Of a stretch of 64,000 nt of DNA, positions 47,720 to 59,424 are shown in pieces; the stretch's first letter is position 1, and each line of letters begins with the position of its first letter. The stretch is from Shinella sp. H4-D48 (GTDB taxonomy: Bacteria > Pseudomonadota > Alphaproteobacteria > Rhizobiales > Rhizobiaceae), in NCBI RefSeq assembly GCF_022637395.1, contig NZ_CP093337.1, forward strand, positions 1,658,001-1,722,000. The letters are read 5' to 3'. Under the pieces are notes generated by a model that saw nothing but the letters and a program-made list of their open reading frames with translations, was not told the origin of the DNA and did no database searches. A program made the translations under genes and the position numbers.

Positions 47720-49069
47720 ATGCCGATCAACATTACGATGCCCGCCCTTTCCCCCACCATGGAAGAGGGCAACCTCGCCAAGTGGCTGGTGAAGGAAGGC
47801 GACACCGTGAAATCCGGTGACGTGATCGCCGAGATCGAGACCGATAAGGCGACGATGGAGGTCGAAGCCGTCGACGAGGGCGTTGTCGCCAAGATCGTCG
47901 TGGCGGCCGGTACGGAAGGCGTGAAGGTCAACAGCCTGATCGCCATTCTCGCCGCTGATGGCGAGGATGTTGCGGCTGCCGCCGCCGGCTCCGCCCCGAA
48001 GGCAGACGCCAAGCCGGCCGAAAGCAAGCCTTCCGAAGCGAAGGCTGAGGCGCCGAAGGAAGCCGAAAAGCCGGCTGCCGCCGCGGCCGCTCCGGCACCT
48101 GCTGCCACCGCATCGGCTGGTCCAGTACCTGCCCGCGACGGCAACCGCGTGTTTTCATCGCCGCTGGCCCGCCGTATCGCCAAGGAAGCCGGTATCGACA
48201 TTTCCGCCGTTTCCGGTTCCGGGCCACATGGCCGTGTCGTCAAAAGCGACGTCGAAAAGGCCGTTGCGACCGGTGGTGCGAAGCCTGCGGCCGCTGCACC
48301 GGCTGCCGCCGCGTCCGCTGCGCCCAAGGGCATGTCCGACGATGCCGTGCTCAAGCTCTTCGACGAAGGCTCCTACGAGCTTGTGCAGCATGACGGCATG
48401 CGCAAGACCATCGCCAAGCGCCTGCAGGAATCCAAGCAGACGATTCCGCATTTCTATGTCTCCGTCGATGTCGAGCTCGACGCGCTTCTGGCGCTGCGTG
48501 CGCAGATCAACGACAGCGCGCCGCGCAAGGACGACCGTCCGGCCTACAAGCTCTCGGTCAACGACATGGTGATCAAGGCTCTGGCGCTCGCGCTGCGTGA
48601 TGTGCCGGATGCCAACGTTTCCTGGACGGAAACGAACATGGTCAAGCACAAGCACGCGGATGTCGGCGTCGCCGTTTCCATCCCGGGCGGGCTGATCACG
48701 CCGATCATCCGCAAGGCGGAAACCAAGAGCCTGTCGACCATCTCCAACGAGATGAAGGACCTCGGCAAGCGCGCCAAGGAACGCAAGCTGAAGCCCGAGG
48801 AGTACCAGGGCGGCACGACTGCGGTCTCCAACATGGGTATGATGGGCGTCAAGAACTTCGCCGCCGTCGTCAACCCGCCGCATGCGACGATCCTTGCGGT
48901 CGGCGCAGGCGAGGAGCGCGTGGTGGTGAAGAACAAGCAGATGGTCATCGTCAATGCGATGACGGTCACGCTTTCCACCGATCATCGCTGCGTGGACGGC
49001 GCGCTCGGCGCCGAACTGCTCGGTGCCTTCAAGCGCTATATCGAGAACCCGATGGGGATGCTCGTCTGA
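47720..49069 (+). CDS. pdhC: Dihydrolipoamide acetyltransferase (E2 of pyruvate dehydrogenase)
   Basis: E2 moves the acetyl group to CoA and forms the core of the complex. The 449-residue protein has one lipoyl domain (1-78, [13 protein letters not shown]), an Ala/Pro/Lys linker, the peripheral subunit-binding domain (about 135-170, [20 protein letters not shown]), a second Ala-rich linker, and the catalytic domain (about 215-449) with the His-Asp motif in [18 protein letters not shown]. It is 14 bp after pdhB. Confidence 0.97.
   Translation: MPINITMPALSPTMEEGNLAKWLVKEGDTVKSGDVIAEIETDKATMEVEAVDEGVVAKIVVAAGTEGVKVNSLIAILAADGEDVAAAAAGSAPKADAKPAESKPSEAKAEAPKEAEKPAAAAAAPAPAATASAGPVPARDGNRVFSSPLARRIAKEAGIDISAVSGSGPHGRVVKSDVEKAVATGGAKPAAAAPAAAASAAPKGMSDDAVLKLFDEGSYELVQHDGMRKTIAKRLQESKQTIPHFYVSVDVELDALLALRAQINDSAPRKDDRPAYKLSVNDMVIKALALALRDVPDANVSWTETNMVKHKHADVGVAVSIPGGLITPIIRKAETKSLSTISNEMKDLGKRAKERKLKPEEYQGGTTAVSNMGMMGVKNFAAVVNPPHATILAVGAGEERVVVKNKQMVIVNAMTVTLSTDHRCVDGALGAELLGAFKRYIENPMGMLV
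47795..47883 (+). repeat. 89-bp direct repeat, copy 2 (in pdhC lipoyl domain)
   Basis: This is the partner of 46386-46474, 1,409 bp downstream. The flanking parts of the two lipoyl domains are clearly more diverged. Confidence 0.93.
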
Positions 49070-49085
49070 CAAGCGGGGTGCGGCC

Positions 49086-49727
49086 ATGAAGACGGTTCTC
49101 TGCTACGGCGACAGCCTGACCTGGGGTTACAACGCGGAAACGCTCGACCGGCATGCCTTCGGGGATCGCTGGCCGAGCGTGCTAGCCAAGGCGCTGGGGC
49201 CCGATGTCAACGTGATCGCGGAGGGTCTCAACGGCCGCACCACCGCCTATGACGATCATCTGGCGGATTGCGATCGCAACGGCGCGCGCATCCTGCCGAC
49301 CATCCTGCACAGTCACGACCCGATCGACCTCGTCATCCTGTTCCTCGGCGCCAACGACATGAAGCCGGCGATCTGCGGCACGGCCTTCGGCGCCGTGCAG
49401 GGCATGGAGCGGCTGGTGGAGCTGGTGCGGCATCACGCCTGGTCCTTCGAGACCGACGAGGGGCCGGATGTGCTGATCGTTTCGCCGCCGCCGCTCTGCG
49501 AGACAGCGAACACCGCGTTTGCGGCGATGTTCGCCGGCGGGGTCGAGCAATCGGCCATGCTGGCGACGCTTTATGCAGACCTCGCCGACGAGCGTGGCTG
49601 CGGTTTCTTCGATGCGGGCTCTGTCGCCGAAACGACACCGCTCGACGGCGTGCATCTCGATGCCGAAAACACCCGGGCGATCGGCAAAGGCCTCGAGCCG
49701 GTCGTGCGTATGATGCTCGGGCTTTGA
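49086..49727 (+). CDS. SGNH-type esterase (GDSL hydrolase)
   Basis: This 213-residue cytosolic protein has the SGNH blocks: VLCYGDSLTWGYN (Ser10), the Gly in IAEGLNGRTT, the Asn in ILFLGANDMKP and the catalytic Asp/His in PLDGVHLDAENT. It matches the rhizobial arylesterase-type family found between pdhC and lpdA in Sinorhizobium. The physiological substrate is unknown. It starts 16 bp after pdhC and is likely in the same operon. Confidence 0.92.
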   Translation: MKTVLCYGDSLTWGYNAETLDRHAFGDRWPSVLAKALGPDVNVIAEGLNGRTTAYDDHLADCDRNGARILPTILHSHDPIDLVILFLGANDMKPAICGTAFGAVQGMERLVELVRHHAWSFETDEGPDVLIVSPPPLCETANTAFAAMFAGGVEQSAMLATLYADLADERGCGFFDAGSVAETTPLDGVHLDAENTRAIGKGLEPVVRMMLGL

Positions 49728-49812
49728 CAGTATCGCGGCGGGTTTGACAGGGATCAAGGAGTGAAGGGGCGGGCAGGCTAGGCTGACACCATCAACCGAA
49801 AAGGAGATGGAC

Positions 49813-50073
49813 ATGTCGAACACCCCGCACCAGCTTGCAGAGGAATTTCCGGAGCATCTGGCCAAGATTCGCCACCTGCGCGAGGTCGACGGTCACTTTC
49901 ACCGGATCTGCGAAGACTATCAGGCGGTGAATCTCGCCATTCATCGCGCAGAAACGGATATCGAGCCCGTCGCCGACCTCAGCATGATCGACATGCGCAA
50001 GGAGCGGATGCGGCTCAAGGATGAAATCTACGGGATGCTGACGCGGCCGGAAAAGGTGGCGGACAATCCCTGA
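49813..50073 (+). CDS. DUF465 / YdcH-like small protein
   Basis: This 86-residue helical protein fits the DUF465 (YdcH) family: EHLAKIRHLREVDGHFHRIC then LSMIDMRKERMRLKDEIYGM. The ATG at 49813 is preferred to 49807 because AAGGAG is then six bases away rather than abutting. The function of the family is not known. It lies between the esterase and lpdA, within the pyruvate dehydrogenase region. Confidence 0.88.
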   Translation: MSNTPHQLAEEFPEHLAKIRHLREVDGHFHRICEDYQAVNLAIHRAETDIEPVADLSMIDMRKERMRLKDEIYGMLTRPEKVADNP

Positions 50074-50155
50074 GGAGCGGTTGCTTCCGCTTCTCGTCAT
50101 GCCGCAGCGGAAAAACCGCGCGGCGCAGAAGAACAACAGAGGAGTGGAAGCGCTC

Positions 50156-51601
50156 ATGTCGAATGCTTACGACGTCATCGTTATCGGGTCGGGTCCGGGT
50201 GGCTACATTGCCGCTATCCGTGCCGCCCAGCTCGGCCTGAAGACGGCCATCGTGGAGCGCGAGCATCTCGCCGGCATCTGCTCCAACTGGGGCTGCATCC
50301 CGACCAAGGCGCTGCTGCGCTCTGCCGAAATTTTCCACTATGCCCAGCATCCGGGTGACTATGGCGTGAAGATCGAGGGTACGGTGACGCCGGACCTTCC
50401 GGCCATCGTCGCGCGCTCGCGCGGCATCGCCCAGCGCATGAATGGCGGCGTCGGCTTCCTGATGAAGAAGAACAAGGTCGACATCATCTGGGGCGAGGCC
50501 AAGCTCACCAAGCCGGGCGAGATCGTGGTGTCCACGACGACCAAGGCGATCCAGCAGCCGCAGGCGCCTGTGCCGAAGAACGTGCTGCCCGAAGGCACCT
50601 ATACCGCCAAGCACATCGTCATCGCCACCGGTGCACGCCCGCGCGCGCTGCCCGGCATCGAGCCGGACGGCAAGCTGATCTGGACGTACTTTGAAGCAAT
50701 GAAGCCTGCGGAAATGCCCAAGTCGCTGCTCGTCATGGGCTCGGGCGCCATCGGCATCGAATTCGCCTCCTTCTATCGCACGCTCGGCGTCGATGTGACT
50801 GTTGTCGAGGTAATGAAGACGGTGATGCCGGTCGAGGACGCGGAAATCTCCGCGCTCGCCAAGAAGCAGTTCGAAAAGCAGGGCATGAAGATCCATCTGG
50901 AGGCCAAGGTCGCCAAGGTGGAGAAGGGTGCTAATTCGATCACCGCGCATGTCGAGATGAAGGACGGCAAGGTCGAGAAGATCACCGCCGACCGCATGAT
51001 CTCCGCCGTCGGCGTGCAGGCCAATATCGAGAATATCGGTCTTGAGGCGCTGGGCGTGAAGACCGACCGCGGCTTCATCGCAATCGATGGCTACGGCAAG
51101 ACCAACGTGCCCGGCATCTACGCCATCGGCGACGTGGCCGGCCCGCCGATGCTCGCCCACAAGGCGGAGCACGAGGCCGTCATCTGCATCGAGAAGATCG
51201 CCGGCCTGCCGAACGTCCACCCCATGGACAAGGCCAAGATCCCGGGCTGCACCTATTGCCACCCGCAGGTGGCCTCCGTCGGTCTGACGGAAGCGAAAGC
51301 CAAGGAACAGGGCCGCGACATCCGCGTCGGTCGGTTCCCCTTCGTCGCCAACGGCAAGGCCATTGCGCTGGGTGAAGACCAGGGTCTCGTCAAGACGATC
51401 TTCGACAAGAAGACCGGCGAACTCCTGGGCGCCCATCTCGTCGGTGCGGAAGTGACGGAACTGATCCAGGGCTTCGTCATCGCCATGAACCTCGAAACGA
51501 CCGAGGAAGAGTTGATGCACACCATCTTCCCGCACCCGACGATTTCCGAAACTTTGAAGGAAAGCGTTCTGGATGCCTATGGGCGTGCGCTGAACGCTTG
51601 A
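50156..51601 (+). CDS. lpdA: Dihydrolipoyl dehydrogenase (E3)
   Basis: E3 reoxidises the dihydrolipoyl arms with FAD and NAD+. The 481-residue protein has the FAD motif VIVIGSGPGGYIAAIRAAQL, the redox disulfide in GICSNWGCIPTKAL (Cys-x4-Cys), the NAD motif LLVMGSGAIGIEFASFYRTL, YAIGDVAGPPMLAHKAEHEA and the C-terminal HPTISETLKESVLDAYGRAL. The usual GGTCLNVGC is here GICSNWGC, but both cysteines are kept. The ATG is at 50156. A terminator follows. Confidence 0.97.
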   Translation: MSNAYDVIVIGSGPGGYIAAIRAAQLGLKTAIVEREHLAGICSNWGCIPTKALLRSAEIFHYAQHPGDYGVKIEGTVTPDLPAIVARSRGIAQRMNGGVGFLMKKNKVDIIWGEAKLTKPGEIVVSTTTKAIQQPQAPVPKNVLPEGTYTAKHIVIATGARPRALPGIEPDGKLIWTYFEAMKPAEMPKSLLVMGSGAIGIEFASFYRTLGVDVTVVEVMKTVMPVEDAEISALAKKQFEKQGMKIHLEAKVAKVEKGANSITAHVEMKDGKVEKITADRMISAVGVQANIENIGLEALGVKTDRGFIAIDGYGKTNVPGIYAIGDVAGPPMLAHKAEHEAVICIEKIAGLPNVHPMDKAKIPGCTYCHPQVASVGLTEAKAKEQGRDIRVGRFPFVANGKAIALGEDQGLVKTIFDKKTGELLGAHLVGAEVTELIQGFVIAMNLETTEEELMHTIFPHPTISETLKESVLDAYGRALNA

Positions 51602-51610
51602 ACGTGCTAA

Positions 51611-51643
51611 AGCCCGCCTCCACATGAGGCGGGCTCACCTTTT
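51611..51643 (+). terminator. Intrinsic terminator after lpdA
   Basis: AGCCCGCCTC and GAGGCGGGCT form a perfect 10-bp stem with a five-base loop, followed by CACCTTTT. Confidence 0.75.
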
Positions 51644-51690
51644 CGAGCTCAAGGGCAGGCACGGACGCCGGCCAGGAAAGTGGAAAAGAC

Positions 51691-52668
51691 ATGGTCACCA
51701 TTCTCGACCGCACCAATCTCGATCCGAACGCGCCGCGCGTGCGCCATCCGGAAAAGGCTCACAAGCCGGATACGGAAGTGCTGCGCAAGCCGGAATGGAT
51801 CCGCGTCAAGGCGCCGGTCTCCAAGGGCTACCAGGAGACGCGCGAGCTGGTGCGCTCCCACAAGCTGGTGACGGTGTGCGAGGAAGCCGGCTGCCCGAAT
51901 ATCGGCGAGTGCTGGGACAAGAAACACGCCACCTTCATGATCATGGGCGAGATCTGCACCCGCGCCTGCGCCTTCTGCAATGTCGCGACCGGCAAGCCGA
52001 ACGCGCTCGACATGGCCGAGCCGGAGAATGTCGCCAAGGCCGTGCGCCAGATGGGGCTTTCCCACGTCGTCATCACCTCGGTCGACCGCGATGATCTGGA
52101 CGACGGTGGCGCCGAGCATTTCGAGAAGGTGATCTGGGCCATTCGCGCGGCTTCCCCCGCAACGACCATCGAGATCCTCACCCCCGACTTTCTCAAGAAG
52201 CCGGGCGCGCTGGAGCGTGTCGTCGCTGCCAAGCCCGATGTGTTCAACCACAATATGGAGACCGTGCCGGGCAACTATCTGACGGTGCGTCCGGGCGCGC
52301 GCTACTTCCACTCCGTGCGGCTTTTGCAGCGCGTGAAGGAGCTGGACCCGACCATGTTCACCAAGTCGGGCATCATGGTGGGGCTCGGCGAGGAGCGCAA
52401 CGAAGTGCTCCAGCTGATGGACGACCTGCGCACGGCCGATGTCGACTTCCTGACCATCGGGCAGTATCTCCAGCCGACCCGCAAGCATCATGCCGTCATG
52501 AGTTTCGTAACGCCCGACGAGTTCAAGTCCTATGAGACGGTAGCCTATTCCAAGGGCTTCCTGATGGTCTCCTCGAGCCCGCTGACGCGCTCCTCGCACC
52601 ATGCCGGAGACGATTTCGCCCGCCTGCGCGCCGCGCGGGAGAAGAAGCTGCTGGCCGCAGCCGAATAG
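51691..52668 (+). CDS. lipA: Lipoyl synthase
   Basis: LipA is a radical-SAM enzyme that inserts two sulfur atoms into octanoyl groups on lipoyl domains, here those of PdhB and PdhC among others. The 325-residue protein has the auxiliary cluster cysteines in [14 protein letters not shown], the radical-SAM motif [13 protein letters not shown] (C-x3-C-x2-C), and the C-terminal [15 protein letters not shown], with the conserved R-S-S serine. The ATG at 51691 follows a purine-rich leader. Confidence 0.98.
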   Translation: MVTILDRTNLDPNAPRVRHPEKAHKPDTEVLRKPEWIRVKAPVSKGYQETRELVRSHKLVTVCEEAGCPNIGECWDKKHATFMIMGEICTRACAFCNVATGKPNALDMAEPENVAKAVRQMGLSHVVITSVDRDDLDDGGAEHFEKVIWAIRAASPATTIEILTPDFLKKPGALERVVAAKPDVFNHNMETVPGNYLTVRPGARYFHSVRLLQRVKELDPTMFTKSGIMVGLGEERNEVLQLMDDLRTADVDFLTIGQYLQPTRKHHAVMSFVTPDEFKSYETVAYSKGFLMVSSSPLTRSSHHAGDDFARLRAAREKKLLAAAE

Positions 52669-52692
52669 ACTTTTCCGCCTCCATGCTTTAAG

Positions 52693-52723
52693 CCCCGCCG
52701 TCCTGCTCGACGGCGGGGTTTTT
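52693..52723 (+). terminator. Intrinsic terminator after lipA
   Basis: CCCCGCCGTC and GACGGCGGGG form a perfect 10-bp stem with a six-base loop and five T residues. Confidence 0.88.
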
Positions 52724-52740
52724 GGTTTCAGGAGGCTGAG

Positions 52741-53301
52741 ATGACGATTGCGCTGGAAGAGGCGGCCGGACGGCTGAAAACCGCGGAGCGCGTGCTGGTC
52801 ATCGGCTGCTCGGGCAGCGGCAAGAGCACGCTGGCGCGGCAGCTTTCGGATCATCTTTCGCTGCCGCATATTCCCATGGACCGGGAAATCTTCTGGATGC
52901 CCGGCTGGCAGCAGCGGCCGCGGGCCGAAGCGCTGGACAGGCTCAAGGCGTTCGTGGCGAAGGAGCGCTGGATCATGGACGGCACCAGCCCCGGTACGCT
53001 GCCGCTGCGGCTGCCGCGCACGCAGCTCGTTCTTTGGTTGCGTCCGCCGCGGCTCGTTTCGCTCTACGGCGTGATCTCGCGCTGGCTACGCTACCGCGGT
53101 CGGTCGCGGCCCGAGATGGCCGACGGTTGCCCCGAGCGGATCGATGCGGATTTCCTTCGCTACATCTGGAATTTCGAGAAGACCGAGAGCCCGGAGATCG
53201 AAGAGAACCTTGCGGCTTATGGCCGCGACGTGCCTGTTTGCGTGTTGAAATCGCGGCGCGAGAATGACCGCCTACTTGCAAGAGTTCGCGGGGTTCATTA
53301 G
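52741..53301 (+). CDS. P-loop kinase-like protein (adenylate kinase / FlaR type)
   Basis: This 186-residue protein has a P-loop, VLVIGCSGSGKSTLARQLSD (residues 18-37), and HIPMDREIFWMPGWQQRPRA, which resembles the small AAA/kinase proteins annotated as topology modulation or adenylate kinase-like. Walker B-like LVLWLRPPR follows WIMDGTSPGTLP. The substrate is unknown. It starts right after the lipA terminator with AGGAGG in front, and the coq10-like gene follows after nine bases. Confidence 0.82.
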   Translation: MTIALEEAAGRLKTAERVLVIGCSGSGKSTLARQLSDHLSLPHIPMDREIFWMPGWQQRPRAEALDRLKAFVAKERWIMDGTSPGTLPLRLPRTQLVLWLRPPRLVSLYGVISRWLRYRGRSRPEMADGCPERIDADFLRYIWNFEKTESPEIEENLAAYGRDVPVCVLKSRRENDRLLARVRGVH

Positions 53302-53310
53302 CTCTCGGCC

Positions 53311-53775
53311 ATGCCTCAGTTCGAAACCCGTCGCCCGGTTCCTCACACGCCTGAAGAGATGTATGCGCTCGTCGCCGATGTCGAGCGCTATCCGGAATTC
53401 CTGCCGCTTTGCGAAGCCCTTTCGGTGCGCTCGCGCAAGGAGCGCGACGGCAAGGAACTGCTCGTGGCGGACATGACGGTAGGCTACAAGGCGATCCGCG
53501 AGACGTTCACCACACAGGTGCTGCTGAATGCGGCCGAACGGGCGATCGACGTCAAATATATCGACGGGCCGTTCCGCTATCTCGACAACCGCTGGCGCTT
53601 CGATGCACTGCCGGAAGGCGGCTGCTCGGTGCATTTCTACATCGACTACGAGTTCAAAAGTCGCATTCTCGGCGCGCTGATGGGCTCGATGTTCGACCGG
53701 GCCTTCCGCATGTTCACGGACGCCTTCGAAAAACGCGCCGCGACCATCTATGGCGGCGCCTCCTCAGTCGGCTGA
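53311..53775 (+). CDS. COQ10/RatA-like START-domain protein (ubiquinone-binding)
   Basis: This 154-residue protein fits the polyketide cyclase/START fold of the COQ10/RatA family: RRPVPHTPEEMYALVADVER, YPEFLPLCEALSVRSRKERD, and FRYLDNRWRFDALPEGGCSV. Eukaryotic COQ10 and bacterial relatives bind ubiquinone, and E. coli RatA was described as a ribosome-association toxin. In alphaproteobacteria next to lipA the COQ10-like role is more likely, though the sequence alone cannot decide. Its 3' end overlaps pncC by 12 bp. Confidence 0.9.
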   Translation: MPQFETRRPVPHTPEEMYALVADVERYPEFLPLCEALSVRSRKERDGKELLVADMTVGYKAIRETFTTQVLLNAAERAIDVKYIDGPFRYLDNRWRFDALPEGGCSVHFYIDYEFKSRILGALMGSMFDRAFRMFTDAFEKRAATIYGGASSVG

Positions 53776-54264
53776 GATTTCCACCAGCATTTCGAGTGCG
53801 GTGCGCACCGTGGCGAGCCTGACGGCGCTGCGGCCGATATCGCCGTAACGCATCTCGCGGTGCAGCGTCTTGCGGCCGGTGCGGGCGGCGGCGAGATGCA
53901 CAAGGCCGACGGGTTTTTCATCCGAGCCGCCGCCCGGGCCGGCTATGCCCGTCACGGCGACCGAGATGTTGGCGCCGGAATTGCCGATGGCGCCTTCGGC
54001 CATCTCCAGCGCCGTCTCGCGCGACACCGCGCCATGCGCCTTGAGCGTGGCGTTGGCGACGCCGATCATCTCGCGCTTGGCTTCATTCGAATAGGTGACG
54101 AAGCCGCGGTCGAAGACCGTGGAGGAGCCCGCGATCTCGGTGATGGCGCCGGCGATCAGGCCGGCGGTGCAGGATTCGGCCGTGGCGATGAGCAGGTTCT
54201 TCGGCCCGAAATCCGCGACGATGGCGCGGGCGGCGTCTTCGATGTCCTGAGGCCAGATTCTCAT
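53764..54264 (-). CDS. pncC: CinA C-terminal domain nicotinamide-nucleotide amidohydrolase
   Basis: This 166-residue protein is the stand-alone C-terminal domain of Cin[21 protein letters not shown] with the catalytic Ser and Cys region, [20 protein letters not shown], and [20 protein letters not shown] with the oxyanion-like GPGGG. PncC releases ammonia from nicotinamide mononucleotide to recycle pyridine nucleotides. The ATG overlaps the ispDF stop codon (54261-54264), so the genes are coupled. Confidence 0.94.
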   Translation of the reverse strand: MRIWPQDIEDAARAIVADFGPKNLLIATAESCTAGLIAGAITEIAGSSTVFDRGFVTYSNEAKREMIGVANATLKAHGAVSRETALEMAEGAIGNSGANISVAVTGIAGPGGGSDEKPVGLVHLAAARTGRKTLHREMRYGDIGRSAVRLATVRTALEMLVEISAD

Positions 54265-55472
54265 GCTTCGCTTCCACTGTAGACGACCGTTGCGGTGGCG
54301 ATGGCGGCGATGCCCTCGCGGCGGCCGATGAAGCCGATCTTTTCGTTGGTCGTCGCCTTCACCGAGCAGCGCTCCAGGGAAATGCCGAGGAATTCCGAGA
54401 GATTGCGGCGCATCGCATCGCGATGGGGGCCGACCTTGGGCGCTTCGGCGATCAGCGAGACATCGGCATTCATGATGGTGCCGCCGGCCTTGCGCACGAT
54501 TTCAGCGGCGTGTTCGAGGAAGATGCGCGAGGCAGCTCCCTTCCACTGCGGATCCGATGGCGGGAAATGATCGCCGATATCGCCGGCGCCGCAGGTGGCG
54601 AGCAGGGCGTCGGTCAGCGCGTGCAGCGCGACGTCGGCATCGGAATGGCCCGACAGCGTCTGGTCGTGCGGGATGAACAGGCCGCACAGCGTCACGCCGT
54701 CGCCCTCGACGAGCTGGTGCACGTCGTAGCCGTTTCCGGTGCGCACGTCCGGTAGAGCGTGTGAAAGGCGCTGGTCGGCCATGGCGATATCCTTCTGCAA
54801 TGTAAGCTTGACGTTACCGGCGCTGCCTTCGACGAGGTGCACCCGGACCCCGGCCCATTCGGCAATCGAGGCATCGTCGGTGAAATCGGTGCGTCCCGAT
54901 GCGGCCGCGCGGCGATGCGCCTCCAGGATCGTTTCGAAATGGAAGGACTGCGGTGTCTGGGCGGCAAACAGGCCCGAGCGGGAGACCGTCTCGGCGACAT
55001 TGCCGTTAGCATCGGCCCGCTTCAACGTGTCGGCGACCGCGACGGCGGGCAGAACGGCGCGCGCGCCATGGCTGAAGGCGGTGAGCGTGCGGTCCAGGAT
55101 GGCGGGCTCGACGAAGGGGCGCACGGCATCCTGGATGAGAACATGGCTGACGGCGTGGTCTGCCAGGACATCAAGCCCGGCCAACACCGACTGCTGGCGC
55201 GTGGCGCCGCCGTGAACAACACTCAGCCGGCTGCCGGCCGGCGATGCCGCCGCGCGCGCCATCTCGAAGAGTGCTGCGTCATCGGGATGTATCACGACCA
55301 CTATATGCTTGGCGGGCTGCCAATTGACAAACAGATCGAGCGTGTGGGAGATCACCGGCCTTCCGCCGATGCGACGGTACTGCTTGGGGCCTTCGGCATG
55401 GCTGCCGGCCCGCTCGCCGCGACCGGCGGCAACGATCACCACACCGCAGGATAGGGTATTTTCCGCCTGCAT
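54261..55472 (-). CDS. ispDF: Bifunctional IspD/IspF (MEP cytidylyltransferase and MECDP synthase)
   Basis: One 403-residue chain joins two non-consecutive steps of isoprenoid synthesis. IspD (about 1-235) has [20 protein letters not shown] and [17 protein letters not shown]. IspF (about 240-403) has [19 protein letters not shown] with the Asp-x-His metal site, then [20 protein letters not shown] and [16 protein letters not shown]. Fusion is normal in alphaproteobacteria. The ATG at 55472 follows AAGGAG; a 40-residue upstream extension in the same frame is rejected. Confidence 0.97.
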   Translation of the reverse strand: MQAENTLSCGVVIVAAGRGERAGSHAEGPKQYRRIGGRPVISHTLDLFVNWQPAKHIVVVIHPDDAALFEMARAAASPAGSRLSVVHGGATRQQSVLAGLDVLADHAVSHVLIQDAVRPFVEPAILDRTLTAFSHGARAVLPAVAVADTLKRADANGNVAETVSRSGLFAAQTPQSFHFETILEAHRRAAASGRTDFTDDASIAEWAGVRVHLVEGSAGNVKLTLQKDIAMADQRLSHALPDVRTGNGYDVHQLVEGDGVTLCGLFIPHDQTLSGHSDADVALHALTDALLATCGAGDIGDHFPPSDPQWKGAASRIFLEHAAEIVRKAGGTIMNADVSLIAEAPKVGPHRDAMRRNLSEFLGISLERCSVKATTNEKIGFIGRREGIAAIATATVVYSGSEA

Positions 55473-55617
55473 TCGGCTCCTTGCCTCCCGTTTCAAAGCG
55501 TTTTGGGGTGGTTTAGCCGGAAGGATGCCGCAATTCCAGCGCTGACAGGAAAAATGCCGCCGACCGTGATTGCGGCTTGGCAAGAACGACAATAATGGCT
55601 AAAAATGATGCAGAGAT

Positions 55618-56643
55618 ATGACCTGCTTGAAAGATGAGCATTTGGTACTTCCAGCCCTGTCAGCGCCGCTTGCGGTCGGTGGCCAGACCCTGAGGAACCG
55701 GGTTGTCCTTGCGCCGATGTCCGGCGTGACGGATTTACCGTTCCGCGATCTTGCCTGGCGTTTCGGGGCCGGGCTGGTCGTGACGGAGATGGTGGCAAGC
55801 CGCGAACTGGCGCTGAACGCGCGCGAAAGCTGGTCGCGCATCCGCAATTGCGGTATCCGCCCGCATATGGTGCAGCTTGCCGGGCGCGAGGCGCACTGGA
55901 TGGCGGAAGCGGCGAAGATCGCCGAAGGCGAGGGCGCCGACATCATCGACATCAATATGGGCTGCCCCGCCAAGAAGGTGATCGGCGGCTATTCCGGCTC
56001 TGCGCTGATGCGCGATCCCGATCATGCGCTGGCCCTCATCGAGGCGACCGTCAACGCCGTGAAGGTGCCGGTGACGGTGAAGATGCGGCTCGGCTGGGAC
56101 CACGATTCGCTGAATGCGCCGCATATCGCCTCGCGCGCCGAGGCCGCCGGTGTCGCGATGATCACCGTGCATGGCCGCACGCGCATGCAATTCTACGAAG
56201 GACGCGCCGACTGGGACGCCATCCGCGCCGTGCGTGACGTGCTTTCCATCCCGCTCGTTGCCAATGGCGATGTCGATACAACGGATGATGCGCGGGAAAT
56301 CCTGCGGCGTTCCGGCGCAGACGCCGTCATGGTCGGCCGTTCCGCACAGGGTCGCCCATGGCATCCTGCGGTGCTGGCTGGCGCATGCCCGCATCCGGGC
56401 GTGGAAGAATGCGCGTCTGTTGCGGTCGAGCATTATCGCATGATGCTGGATTTCTACGGCGTCGAGGCGGGCCTGCGCCATGCGCGCAAGCATGTCGGCT
56501 GGTATCTGGAGCGCTTTGCACCGGGTCTCGCCGGTGCGGACAAGGCAGCGATCATGACCGCGCGTGATAGCTCTTTCGTTGCCGACAGGCTGGCGTCGGC
56601 TATCCTGAACGGTCCCGTGGTCAAACTCGGAGAGGCCGCATGA
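55618..56643 (+). CDS. dusB: tRNA-dihydrouridine synthase B
   Basis: DusB reduces uridines in the D-loop of tRNA using FMN and NADPH. The 341-residue protein has [20 protein letters not shown], the catalytic Cys in [52 protein letters not shown] and [20 protein letters not shown]. This is the gene called nifR3 next to ntrBC in older rhizobial work. Its stop overlaps the ntrB ATG, so it is the first gene of the dusB-ntrB-ntrC operon. Confidence 0.96.
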   Translation: MTCLKDEHLVLPALSAPLAVGGQTLRNRVVLAPMSGVTDLPFRDLAWRFGAGLVVTEMVASRELALNARESWSRIRNCGIRPHMVQLAGREAHWMAEAAKIAEGEGADIIDINMGCPAKKVIGGYSGSALMRDPDHALALIEATVNAVKVPVTVKMRLGWDHDSLNAPHIASRAEAAGVAMITVHGRTRMQFYEGRADWDAIRAVRDVLSIPLVANGDVDTTDDAREILRRSGADAVMVGRSAQGRPWHPAVLAGACPHPGVEECASVAVEHYRMMLDFYGVEAGLRHARKHVGWYLERFAPGLAGADKAAIMTARDSSFVADRLASAILNGPVVKLGEAA

Positions 56644-57778
56644 CGGAGAAGGCCGCAAACCCGAATGCGCCGGACCTGGCACTTGCCGTGCTGAACGCCA
56701 TCCAGAACCCGGTGATAATGGTCGATGGCGCCGGGCTCATCGCCTTCGCCAACTGGGAGGCGGAATCCTTTTTTGGGGCAAGTGCAGGTTATCTCGCCCG
56801 TCACAATGTGGCGAGCGTCATTCCCTTCGGCAGCCCCCTGCTGACGCTGATCGACCAGGTGCGCGAACGCCGGGCGCCAGTCAGTGAATACCGTGTGGAC
56901 CTCAGTTCACCACGGCTGGGCGCCGACAAGCTCGTCGACCTCTATGTTGCGCCCGTCACGACCGATCCGGGCTCCGTGGTCGTGGTGATCCAGGAGCGCT
57001 CGATGGCGGACAAGATCGACCGCCAGCTGACGCACCGCGCTGCCGCGCGCTCCGTGACCGGCCTTGCCTCGATGCTGGCGCATGAAATCAAGAACCCGCT
57101 GTCGGGCATCCGCGGCGCCGCACAGCTGCTGGAAACCTCCGTCATCGATGAGGATCGCGCTCTGACACGGCTGATCTGTGACGAGACGGACCGCATCGTC
57201 TCGCTGGTCGACCGCATGGAGGTGTTTTCGGACGAGCGGCCGGTCGATCGCTTGCCGATCAACATCCATTCCGTGCTCGACCATGTGAAGGCTGTCGCCA
57301 AGGCTGGCTTTGCGCGTAACATCAAGATCACGGAACTCTACGACCCGTCGCTGCCGCCGGTCTTTGCCAATCGCGACCAGCTGGTGCAGGTGTTCCTGAA
57401 CCTCATCAAGAACGCGTCCGAGGCCGTAGGCGACCGGGGCGACGGCGAAATCCAGCTAACGACCGCGTACCGGCCGGGCATCCGCCTTTCTGTCGCGGGA
57501 ACACGCGAAAAGATTTCGCTGCCGCTGGAATTCTGCGTGCACGACAACGGGCCCGGCGTACCGGCGGACCTGCTGCCGCACCTGTTCGATCCCTTCATCA
57601 CCACCAAGACCAACGGATCAGGCCTGGGCCTTGCGCTGGTCGCCAAGATCATCGGGGGGCATGGCGGCATCGTGGAATGCGACAGCCAGGCCAACCGCAC
57701 CACCTTTCGCGTGCTGATGCCCGCCTCGCGCGGCGTCAGCGAAGACGACGACTTTTCCAAGACCAAAGGACATGATTG

Positions 57779-57779
<1 letters not shown>
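56640..57779 (+). CDS. ntrB: Nitrogen regulation sensor histidine kinase NtrB
   Basis: NtrB phosphorylates or dephosphorylates NtrC according to nitrogen supply signalled by PII. The 379-residue protein is cytosolic, with a PAS domain (about 12-115), the H box [20 protein letters not shown], the N box [14 protein letters not shown], and G boxes VHDNGPGVP and [16 protein letters not shown]. It overlaps dusB by 4 bp at the start and ntrC by one base at the end. Confidence 0.97.
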
Positions 57780-59233
<1,454 letters not shown>

Positions 59234-59312
59234 CTTGTCTGACGAAGGCGTTGCATTTTGGCCACAATCTGTTGCTTGAGGGTAACAGAGGGAGGCGGTC
59301 GAACAGGCTCGC

Positions 59313-59348
59313 GCGCCCGCCCGTCATGACACGGGCGCGGGCGGGCGC
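59313..59348 (+). terminator. GC-rich hairpin after ntrC
   Basis: GCGCCCGC pairs with a copy of GCGGGCGC about 20 bases on, with alternative pairings of CGCCCGT / ACGGGCG inside. There is no T-run, so it may only weaken read-through from ntrC into ntrY. Confidence 0.45.
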
Positions 59349-59424
59349 CTGACATGCGGTCGGTACATCCCGGAAAACACGAGATAAAGCCGTCGCGCCG
59401 AACAGGCGCGTGGCCGGGGAAGCG

